Source: UBA4733 sp036734945
GTDB lineage: Bacteria; Chloroflexota; UBA4733
Direction of reading: 5' to 3'
DNA length: 64,000 bases
Assembly (NCBI GenBank): GCA_036734945.1
Contig: DAIMXP010000027.1
Location: 1 to 64,000, forward strand
The position numbers and the translations under genes were made by a program. The notes beneath the pieces were generated by a model. It saw nothing but the letters and a program-made list of their open reading frames with translations, ran no database searches and had not been told where the DNA came from. Below, piece by piece: positions 22,391 through 29,727 of the stretch (its first letter is position 1; each line of letters starts with the position of its first letter).

Positions 22391-22457
22391 AACTTCAAAA
22401 CCGTCTGCGGGGCGCGCGCGCCGTGTCCCGGGTGGGTTCGACTCCCATATGCCTCCG
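22391..22457 (+). tRNA. selC: 3' half of tRNA-Sec (selC), split by the integrated element
   Basis: From the anticodon loop on, the sequence reads as selenocysteine tRNA: loop CTTCAAA with anticodon TCA (22395-22397), a long GC-rich variable arm, T-stem GTGGG/CCCAT around TTCGACT, and an 8-nt acceptor strand ATGCCTCC with discriminator G22457. The 8-nt acceptor strand and the CCCGGG-TGGGTTCGACTCCC run are typical of bacterial tRNA-Sec. No matching 5' half (GGAGGCAT...) precedes it, and the expected left anticodon stem is missing. The gene was therefore cut at or near the anticodon loop, a usual tyrosine-integrase target. A restored selC should lie at the other end, outside the window. Confidence 0.78.
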
Positions 22458-22521
22458 CTCCTTCCATCCGGTAACTGCACGTCACCGATACAGAGCCCAC
22501 GTGCGGTATCATCAGCGGGAT

Positions 22522-24834
22522 ATGGCAAAGCGAAAACAACCAGCACGGCGACATCATCAGCGCGAGTCCGCCGCCACTGCCGACCCCCGGCGGGCGGGCC
22601 TGCTGGCATTTCATTCTGGGCGTATGGACGATGCTATTGCCGCCTGGTCACAGGTGGCGCAGCAAGATCCGTCAGCCGCCGCAGCCCTCGCCGAAGCGCT
22701 ATTCCGGCGTGCCACCCGCGCCGAGGCGCCGGCGACCGGGTTGGCCGACCTGCAACGGTCGGTCAAATTGGCCCCGCAGGACCTGCGCTATCGCTATCAT
22801 CTGGGGCTGGCCAACCATCGGACCGGCAACCTGAGCACCGCTGTGGACTGTTACCGGGCGGTGCTGGCGCGCGATCCTTCCTGGTCCGGCGCCGGATACG
22901 TTTTGGCCCTGGCGACGCTGGAGCAGAACCCTACCGCCAACCTTGCCGCGCTCCCCGGCGCCACGCCGATCGTGGCACGGCTGCTGGCGCCGGCGCAGGC
23001 GCTGCTCCTCGGCCACGCAGCTCCGTCCCTCGGCGACACGCCCCCGGAGCGGCTCTGGCAGGGGATCGCTGCGCTGCAAGGCGATGCGCATGATGCCAGG
23101 GAAGCGCTGGCTGATGAGCAGTCGATGGTCCACGCTGCGGCAGGGATCCGTGCCTACTATCATGGGGTAGCGGCGGCGGCCGATGGCGACATCGCTGCGG
23201 CCCTCACCGCCTGGCAGGCTGCCCAGCAGGCAGGTTTCGCCGGCTCCTGGCTCAGTACGAACCTGGCCGCCGCGCTGGTGCGCCGTCTGCTCGCCCTGGC
23301 GGAGGCAGGCGACCTCGCAGGCGCAGTGCCTATCGCCCAGATGGCACAGCCGCTGGCCGGTGAGCACAACGCCCTGGCGTCTGTCGCCGTGGCGGTGCTG
23401 GATAAGGCGGCGCAAGCTTCCGCGGCGGCGGGTGACTGGCCCCGCGCTGCCACGCTGTGGGAGACTGCGCGTTCCGCCGTCGGCGGCGCGCCGGCGCTTG
23501 GTTCGCCGCGCTCGCTCTGGCACAACCTGGCGCTGGCCTACGAAGCGCAGGAACACTGGCTGGAGGCGGCCGACACCTGGCGCGGCCTCCTCCGTACCCG
23601 CCCTCGCGGTCGCGCTGTGGCCGGCGACGAGCAGGACATTGCCGCCGAACGGGCCGATCCCGGTGGTGGGCAGACCGAGGCCGGTGGCTTGAGCGAGGCG
23701 CACTGGTTGTGGGTGCGCCAACGGGTGATCGAATGCTACAAACGCGCCCGCCAACCGGGCGCTGCTGTCGACATGTACCGGCAAGCGATCAAGGCTGATC
23801 CGCACGACGTGAATCTGCGCATTGAGTTTGCCAGCGCTCTCCTGGCAAACGAGCAGGAGCAGGCGGCCGAGCATGAGCTGCACCGCGTCCTGGAGCGTGA
23901 TCGCAGCAACGTCGACGCCCGCCTCCGGCTGGCCGAACTCGAGTCCGAGCGTGAGCACTGGCCGGCCGCCGCCACCTGGCTACGTGCGGTCCTGAAGGGG
24001 CACCCGGAGCGTGACGACGCGCGGCGGCAACTCGCCCAGGTCCTCAAAGAGGAGGGTGACGAGTGGCACGACCTGGGCAAGCTGAAAGAGGCCGGAAACT
24101 GCTACGCGGAAGGCCAGCAGTTGGCGCCGGACGACCCGAATTTCTCTTTGTGCCTGGCCCGCGTCGCTATCGACGGCCGGCAACGCCAGGCCGCCGCCGC
24201 CTTACTCGCGCGCGCCCTGGAGATCGGCGCCGATCGCCCAGAGGTCTATATAACAGCGATGGAGTGCTGGGGAGTCCTGGGCGATCTCGACGAGGCCCGT
24301 CGCATCCTGGCGCGGGCCGAAGCAGCCCTGCCGTTGACCAGTGAGTTCTTTGTCGAAGCTGCGCGCGTCTTGCTCACCGACCGCCGGGTTGGCGCGCCCG
24401 TCCTGGGAGCCCTGCCGCCGCCGGGACCGCCGACCGCCAGCCGTTGGGTGGCGTTCGCCCAGGAGCTGCTGGACCGTGCAGTCCACCTGAGCCCGGACGA
24501 TCCGGGTGTCTTTATCGAGATCGCGACCGCGCTACTGGCAGCGCGGCCCGATCTGGCGCTGCGCTACGCCCAGGAAGCGGCCCGGCTGGACGCTGAGGAG
24601 CCGCGGACGTTGCAGTTGCTCGCCGTGACGCAAGCGGCCAACCGGCAGCGGCGCGAGGCAAAAGAGACGATGCGCCGCGCCGCCCGCCTGGCTCGCCAGC
24701 AGGGCGACGGTGAACTGGGGCACGAAATTGAAGACCTGGCCTCAATGGTGGATAGCCCGCTCTTTGACCTGATGCTGAAGAGCATCTTCGCGGGAGGTTT
24801 GGAGGCACTCGATGAGCTCTTCTCCTCACTCTGA
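22522..24834 (+). CDS. TPR-repeat protein of a chaperone operon
   Basis: ATG 22522 (AKRKQPARRHHQRES) gives a 770-residue soluble protein made of Ala/Leu/Arg-rich helical pairs. Typical TPR blocks are seen at several places, for example LGLANHRTGNLSTAVDCYRA, YKRARQPGAAVDMYRQAIKA and AGNCYAEGQQLAPDDPNFSL. It has no signal peptide. Its stop overlaps the J-like gene, which is coupled to grpE-like and dnaK-like genes. A scaffold or co-chaperone presenting clients to this Hsp70 set is the natural inference. The gene starts 65 bp after the selC fragment, so its promoter is close to the island junction. Confidence 0.8.
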   Translation: MAKRKQPARRHHQRESAATADPRRAGLLAFHSGRMDDAIAAWSQVAQQDPSAAAALAEALFRRATRAEAPATGLADLQRSVKLAPQDLRYRYHLGLANHRTGNLSTAVDCYRAVLARDPSWSGAGYVLALATLEQNPTANLAALPGATPIVARLLAPAQALLLGHAAPSLGDTPPERLWQGIAALQGDAHDAREALADEQSMVHAAAGIRAYYHGVAAAADGDIAAALTAWQAAQQAGFAGSWLSTNLAAALVRRLLALAEAGDLAGAVPIAQMAQPLAGEHNALASVAVAVLDKAAQASAAAGDWPRAATLWETARSAVGGAPALGSPRSLWHNLALAYEAQEHWLEAADTWRGLLRTRPRGRAVAGDEQDIAAERADPGGGQTEAGGLSEAHWLWVRQRVIECYKRARQPGAAVDMYRQAIKADPHDVNLRIEFASALLANEQEQAAEHELHRVLERDRSNVDARLRLAELESEREHWPAAATWLRAVLKGHPERDDARRQLAQVLKEEGDEWHDLGKLKEAGNCYAEGQQLAPDDPNFSLCLARVAIDGRQRQAAAALLARALEIGADRPEVYITAMECWGVLGDLDEARRILARAEAALPLTSEFFVEAARVLLTDRRVGAPVLGALPPPGPPTASRWVAFAQELLDRAVHLSPDDPGVFIEIATALLAARPDLALRYAQEAARLDAEEPRTLQLLAVTQAANRQRREAKETMRRAARLARQQGDGELGHEIEDLASMVDSPLFDLMLKSIFAGGLEALDELFSSL

Positions 24835-25225
24835 TCGCCCTGATCGACCCTCCCGGCGGCCGGCGGAACGCCTGGCCGCCGGAATGGTCGCAGATCCCTA
24901 TGCGGTGCTCGGCCTGGCGCGCACCGCCGGCGCGGAGGAGGTCCGGCGCGCGTACTTCGCGCAGGTGCGGGACCATCCGCCGGAACGGGAGCCGGAAACT
25001 TTCAAGCGCATCCGCGCAGCCTACGAGAGCCTGCGTGACCCGGAGCGACGCCTGGAGACAGACATGCTGCTACCGTGGCCGTGGGCTGACCCGTCACCAC
25101 GGCGCCGCCTGCCGCCTTTTGATCTGGCGGTCCATCCTGAGGACGTACTTGCCGCCGCCCGCGCTTTCTCCGACCTGGGTCGCAGCGACTGGCATCACCA
25201 GTTTGGGAAGATCCCCCTGGCATGA
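24812..25225 (+). CDS. J-domain-like protein with HPP in place of HPD
   Basis: ATG 24812 follows TTTGGAGG and overlaps the TPR gene by 23 bp. Residues 28-82 form a J-domain-like fold (DPYAVLGLARTAGAEEVRRA, YFAQVRDHPPEREPE, FKRIRAAYESLRDPERR). The tripeptide that must be His-Pro-Asp to stimulate Hsp70 ATPase is His-Pro-Pro. No zinc-finger or client-binding domain follows, only about 55 further residues. It may recruit DnaK without activating it, or act in a complex with the TPR protein. It is coupled by ATGA to the GrpE-like gene. Confidence 0.82.
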   Translation: MSSSPHSDRPDRPSRRPAERLAAGMVADPYAVLGLARTAGAEEVRRAYFAQVRDHPPEREPETFKRIRAAYESLRDPERRLETDMLLPWPWADPSPRRRLPPFDLAVHPEDVLAAARAFSDLGRSDWHHQFGKIPLA

Positions 25226-26091
25226 CGCGGCGGGATACCGCGACGACGCGCCCGACACTGCTGCGCCGCCTAATCCAGCGGCGGCAGACCTCGCTCCCGC
25301 CGCCGGGGGCCCCTTGGGCGCTGCCGTGGCTGCTGACCGAGCGCCTTGATGACCTCGATCGTGGGCTGATCGTCCTCAGCGGACGCTTGCCGCCGGGCGG
25401 GCTTGATCTGGCTGCGCTGCAGCAAGCGGTTGCCGGTCTGACCACGCAGGTCAGCCGCGCCGGTCGCGAGCAGTTCAAGGCCAATGCCCTGGCGGAGGCG
25501 CAGCGCGACCAGATCGCTGAGGTGCTCGCGCAGTCGCGGCTGGCGCAAACTCGCTGGGAGGCCGAGCTGGCGACCTGGCCCGCCCGTTGTAAGGAGGCGG
25601 AAGTCGCAGCACGCCTGGATGTGGTGCAGCGCCTGCTGCCGGCCCTCGACGGCCTGGACGAAGCGCTGCGCGCCGGTAGCGCTGTGCTTGTTCGGGGGCC
25701 TGTCCCCGCCGCTGATCCGCGCCGCCGGCCCTTCCTGGCCAGGCTGCTCGGCAAGCGGGGAACGACTGACCCGCCGCCGGAGGCGGAGCAGGCGTCCGCA
25801 CTACGCGAGGCCATGCGCGCCTGGCTGGTTGGGCTGGAGTTCGTGCGTCAACGGTTACTGGACATGCTGGCGGCAGAGGAAGTTCGCCCGATTGAGACCC
25901 AGGGCAAGCCCTTTGACCCGCATTTTCATGTGGCACTGGAGGCTGTGTCGGCCGGTGACGGCCATCCCGCCGGCACGGTTGTCGCCGACATGCGCCGGGG
26001 CTACCGTGTCGGTGAGCGAGTGTTACGCTACGCGGAAGTGGCGGTCGCAACTGATGAACCGCCGGTCCAGCGCAAGGAGGATAAGCCGTGA
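25222..26091 (+). CDS. GrpE-like nucleotide exchange factor, extended
   Basis: The C-terminal 90 residues (LLDMLAAEEVRPIETQGKPF, DPHFHVALEAVSAGDGHPAG, VVADMRRGYRVGERVLRYAEV) match the GrpE beta domain that opens DnaK. The middle is a long helix with ARLDVVQRLLPALDGLDEAL as in GrpE. At 289 residues it is longer than usual GrpE (about 190), with an Arg/Pro-rich N-terminus and a linker of about 30 residues in the helix region. It is coupled to the J-like gene (ATGA) and to dnaK (GTGA). Confidence 0.82.
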   Translation: MTRRDTATTRPTLLRRLIQRRQTSLPPPGAPWALPWLLTERLDDLDRGLIVLSGRLPPGGLDLAALQQAVAGLTTQVSRAGREQFKANALAEAQRDQIAEVLAQSRLAQTRWEAELATWPARCKEAEVAARLDVVQRLLPALDGLDEALRAGSAVLVRGPVPAADPRRRPFLARLLGKRGTTDPPPEAEQASALREAMRAWLVGLEFVRQRLLDMLAAEEVRPIETQGKPFDPHFHVALEAVSAGDGHPAGTVVADMRRGYRVGERVLRYAEVAVATDEPPVQRKEDKP

Positions 26092-27872
26092 CTCAGAGTG
26101 TCGGCATTGACCTTGGCACCACCTATTCGGCGGTCGCGCAGGTGCAGGGCGGCACGCCGCGCATCCTGGCGCAGGGTGACGAGCGCATCATGCCCTCTGT
26201 TGTCGGCGTCACGCCCCAGGGCGGCATCCTGGTGGGCACGCCGGCGCGTAACCAGTACGTCCTCTATCCAGAGCGCACCGCCCGCTCCATCAAGCGGCGT
26301 ATGGGCCAGACGACGCAGGTCACGCTCGGTGAGCAGGCGTTCACCCCGCCGGAGGTGTCGGCGCTGATCCTCAAAGAATTGAAGCGCCGCGCCGAGGCGC
26401 AGCTTGGGCAGCCGGTGGAGCGCGCTGTCATCACGGTGCCCGCCTACTTTTCCGATGCTGCTCGCCAGGCGACACGCGAGGCCGGTGAGCTGGCCGGCTT
26501 CAGCGTAGAGCGCATCATCAACGAGCCGACAGCGGCCGCCCTGGCCTATGGGCTGGACCGTGGCAACGAGCGCCAGATCATCGCGGTCTACGACCTGGGC
26601 GGCGGCACCTTCGATGTCTCCATCATCGAGCTGGACAGCGGGGTCGTGGAGGTGCGGGCGAGCCACGGCAACACCGCTCTGGGCGGCGACGACTTCGACC
26701 AGCGGCTGGTCGATGTGCTGGCCAGGCGCTTTGAGGAGGTGCATGGGGTCGACCCGCGCACCGACCGCCGCGCCCTCGCCCGCCTGGTCCGCGCGGCGGA
26801 GGCCGCCAAGATAGCGCTCTCCACGCACCCGTTTGCTCGCGTCCGCGAGGAGTACCTGCTCACGAAGGATGGCCATCCGCTGCACCTGGACGTCGAACTG
26901 ACGCGCGGGGAGTTCGAGGACTTGATTCTCGACCTGCTGGAAGGCACCATCACGTCGTTCGACACAGCCCTGAAGGACGCCGGCATCACGGCGAACGACC
27001 TGAGCCGCATCCTGCTTGTGGGCGGCAGCACGCGCATCCCGCTGGTTTCGCGTCTGGTGGCGGAGCGCGCCGGCCTTGCCCCCGAAATCGCCGTCGACCC
27101 GGACGAAGCGGTCGCCCTGGGCGCGGCGGTGCAGGCCGCCATCATCGCCGGAGAGCCGCTGGATGCCATCCTTGTCGACCTGACGCCGCACTCCCTCGGC
27201 ATCGAGGTCGCCGAGTGGCAGTTCGGTGAGTTTGTCCCAGGCCGCTACAGCGTGATCATCCCGCGTAATACCACCATCCCGACCTCGCGCTCGGAAGTGT
27301 ACACCGCCATCACGCCGCAGCAAGAGGCGATCGAGATCAAGATCTACCAGGGGGAGTCATCCCTGGCTGCTCGCAATACGCTGCTGGGCGAGTTCCTCTT
27401 CGATCACCTGCGCCCGGAGGCGCCGGGCCTGGCGCCGCGCATCACCGTGCAGTTCGACTTTGACCTGGACGGCATCGTCCAGGTGTCCGCTGTCGATCGC
27501 GGCAGCGGCAAGCAGGCCCGTAGCCAGGTCACGTCCGCGCATGCCCATATGAGCCCGGCCGAGATCGAGCGCGTGCGGGCTGACCTCGACGCGCTGGAGT
27601 GGGGCGACGTGGATGAGGAAGACGAGGAGGACGGCGGTGCTGCGGCGCTGGAGACCGGGGAGGCCGCAGCCACCGGCAACGGTACGAACGCCGCAGCGAA
27701 CGCCCTCCTGACACGAGCGCGAGCCGCATCGGAGCGTGGCGTCGAAGAGGCCGGGGCGCTACGATCTGCCATGCTGGCGCTGCAAGGAGCTTTGTTTTCC
27801 GGGGACCTGACGGCGATTGAGCAACGCTCCGAGGAGCTGCTCAATCTTCTCTATGAGCTGGACGACGCCTGA
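26088..27872 (+). CDS. dnaK: DnaK-family Hsp70 chaperone
   Basis: The N-terminal ATPase domain has all Hsp70 signatures: GIDLGTTYSAVAQVQGG, AVITVPAYFSDAARQATRE, AVYDLGGGTFDVSIIELDSG and LVGGSTRIPLV. The substrate domain starts after DLTPHSLGIEV. At 594 residues it is shorter than E. coli DnaK (638). The lid is reduced and rich in Gly/Ala/Asp/Glu, and the C-terminus (LLNLLYELDDA) lacks a housekeeping-type tail. It starts at GTG 26088, overlapping grpE. It is probably a second, specialised Hsp70 working with the TPR and J-like proteins of the operon. Confidence 0.9.
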   Translation: MTQSVGIDLGTTYSAVAQVQGGTPRILAQGDERIMPSVVGVTPQGGILVGTPARNQYVLYPERTARSIKRRMGQTTQVTLGEQAFTPPEVSALILKELKRRAEAQLGQPVERAVITVPAYFSDAARQATREAGELAGFSVERIINEPTAAALAYGLDRGNERQIIAVYDLGGGTFDVSIIELDSGVVEVRASHGNTALGGDDFDQRLVDVLARRFEEVHGVDPRTDRRALARLVRAAEAAKIALSTHPFARVREEYLLTKDGHPLHLDVELTRGEFEDLILDLLEGTITSFDTALKDAGITANDLSRILLVGGSTRIPLVSRLVAERAGLAPEIAVDPDEAVALGAAVQAAIIAGEPLDAILVDLTPHSLGIEVAEWQFGEFVPGRYSVIIPRNTTIPTSRSEVYTAITPQQEAIEIKIYQGESSLAARNTLLGEFLFDHLRPEAPGLAPRITVQFDFDLDGIVQVSAVDRGSGKQARSQVTSAHAHMSPAEIERVRADLDALEWGDVDEEDEEDGGAAALETGEAAATGNGTNAAANALLTRARAASERGVEEAGALRSAMLALQGALFSGDLTAIEQRSEELLNLLYELDDA

Positions 27873-28002
27873 GCCTGGGGAACGCGGTCAGGTGCATGGT
27901 ACGACCTTTGGCGATTGCCTATATCTAACACGCCTCGGACGATCAGGACTTCACCGACGCGGCATCGATGCGAGACGATAAATGCAGCGTGGCAAAATTC
28001 AG

Positions 28003-29727
28003 TCAGCCCCAGTCAAACTGCCGCGCCAGGAAATCCGTCGTCACCTCCAGGATCAGCGGGCTGCCGTGGGGGCAGACGGTGGGCGCCTCCAGCACTGCCA
28101 GGCTGTGTAAGAGTTCACGCATCACTGGCGATGGCAACACCTGGCCACGCCGCAAGGCGGTGCGGCAGGCGACGGAGGTGCGTAGGCGGTCGAGCCAATG
28201 GTCGCCGGGCAAGGTTGCTTCGCGCCAGATGTCGTCGTCGCTCCCTGGCGGCGCGAGTACCGATGCGGCGCCCTCCACTGTCGGCACTGAGTGGACGAGG
28301 TAGGTCAGGCCCTGGAGGTGCTCGACGCGGAAGCCGAGTGTTGCCAGTTCTGCCAGACGCCCGGCGAAGCGGTCGGTTTGCTCCTTGCGCAGTTCCAGTA
28401 CCAGCGGCTCGACCAACGCCTGGGCGGGTTGCGGCGTTCCTCCGGCGTTCAATCGTTCGTATAACAGGCGCTCGTGTGCCCGGTGCTGGTCGACCAGGTA
28501 GAGGCCGCTGCTGCCTTCGACGAGGATCAGGCTCTGGTGCAACTGACCCAGGAGCCGCATCTGGGGCAACTCGGCGATGATGCGGCGGCCCTCGGCCAGG
28601 CGATCCTCAGGCGTGCGGTAGGGCCGGCGGCTTTCCCGCAACCGGCTACCGGCGAGCGTGCTGGGTAACTCCGGCAAGCTGCCCTGGCGCAGACCCGGCG
28701 TCCAGGCGACCGCGTCGGGTTGCGCCGGCACCGCCGACAGAGCGCCGCGCACCGCACGGGTCAAGGCGGCGGCGATCTCCTCGCGGCGGCGTAGCAACAC
28801 CTCCGCTTTTGTTGGGTGGACGTTCACATCAACATCGGTGGGATCGCAGGTCAGCAGCAGCACCGCAAAGGGGTGGCGGCCGCGCGGTAGCAAGGGCCGG
28901 TAGGCGGCTTCCAACGCCTCTCGCAACTCGGTCATCTGTACGGGCCGACCGTTGACGGCCAGCGTGATGCCTGCCCGCGTGGCGCGCGTCGCCGTGCGGT
29001 CGCCAATCCAGCCCTCCAGGGCGTAGCCGGACTGCGTCTCTGCCGGCAGACGCACCAGGCCGCGGCGCAGCGCCAGATCCCAACTCTCACCAACTGCCAC
29101 CTCGACCTGGCCGGCGCCCGTCGTGCGCAGCAGCAGTCGGGCGTCAACCTGCAACGAAAAGCGCACCTGCGGGTGGATGACAGCGTAGCGCCGTACCAAC
29201 TGGGCAATGCGACTGTTTTCGGCAGCAGGGCTGTCCAGGAAGCGGCGACGGGCGGGCAAGGCGTTGAACAGGCGGCGGACCACCACGGTCGTGCCGGGTC
29301 GCCGTGGCGTCGGCGCCGAGTGGACAAGTTCTCCCCCGCTGAAGCTCAGTTGCCAGCCGCTCTCGCTCTCCCGCGTCGCGGAGATCAGCGTCACGTCGGC
29401 GATGGCGACGAGGCTGGCGAGCGCTTCACCGCGAAAGCCCAGCGTCTCGACCTGTTCCAGATCCGCCGCGCTGGCAACCTTGCTGGTGGCGTGGCGACGG
29501 CAGGCCAGTTCCATTTCGCTGACGGGTATGCCGTTGCCGTCATCGGCCACGCGCAGCAGCGTCAGGCCGCCGCCGCCAACTTCGATGATGATCTCTGTCG
29601 CACCGGCGTCAAGGGCGTTCTCCAGCAGTTCCTTCACAGCCGCTGCCGGACGCTCAATCGCCTCACCGGCGGCAACCCGTTCGACCAACTCCGGCGGCAG
29701 GAGCACGATCGTCCGGCGCTCGTTCAC
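28003..29727 (-). CDS. mutL: DNA mismatch repair protein MutL
   Basis: This 574-residue GHKL ATPase has the family motifs ELLENALDAG, DDGNGI, ATSK and TLGFRGEALASL. The C-terminal part holds DQHRAHERLLYE, close to the endonuclease motif DQHA-x2-E-x4-E (Ala replaced by Arg), plus SVACRTALRRGQ and CPHGSP. A nicking MutL, as usual outside enteric bacteria, is likely. The GTG start overlaps the mutS stop (GTGA), giving a mutS-mutL operon. Length is typical. Confidence 0.95.
   Translation of the reverse strand: MNERRTIVLLPPELVERVAAGEAIERPAAAVKELLENALDAGATEIIIEVGGGGLTLLRVADDGNGIPVSEMELACRRHATSKVASAADLEQVETLGFRGEALASLVAIADVTLISATRESESGWQLSFSGGELVHSAPTPRRPGTTVVVRRLFNALPARRRFLDSPAAENSRIAQLVRRYAVIHPQVRFSLQVDARLLLRTTGAGQVEVAVGESWDLALRRGLVRLPAETQSGYALEGWIGDRTATRATRAGITLAVNGRPVQMTELREALEAAYRPLLPRGRHPFAVLLLTCDPTDVDVNVHPTKAEVLLRRREEIAAALTRAVRGALSAVPAQPDAVAWTPGLRQGSLPELPSTLAGSRLRESRRPYRTPEDRLAEGRRIIAELPQMRLLGQLHQSLILVEGSSGLYLVDQHRAHERLLYERLNAGGTPQPAQALVEPLVLELRKEQTDRFAGRLAELATLGFRVEHLQGLTYLVHSVPTVEGAASVLAPPGSDDDIWREATLPGDHWLDRLRTSVACRTALRRGQVLPSPVMRELLHSLAVLEAPTVCPHGSPLILEVTTDFLARQFDWG

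Noticed and set aside
26028..27323. 431-codon minus-strand frame inside dnaK
   Set aside because: Antisense shadow of a highly biased GC-rich coding region; no domain and no ribosome site.
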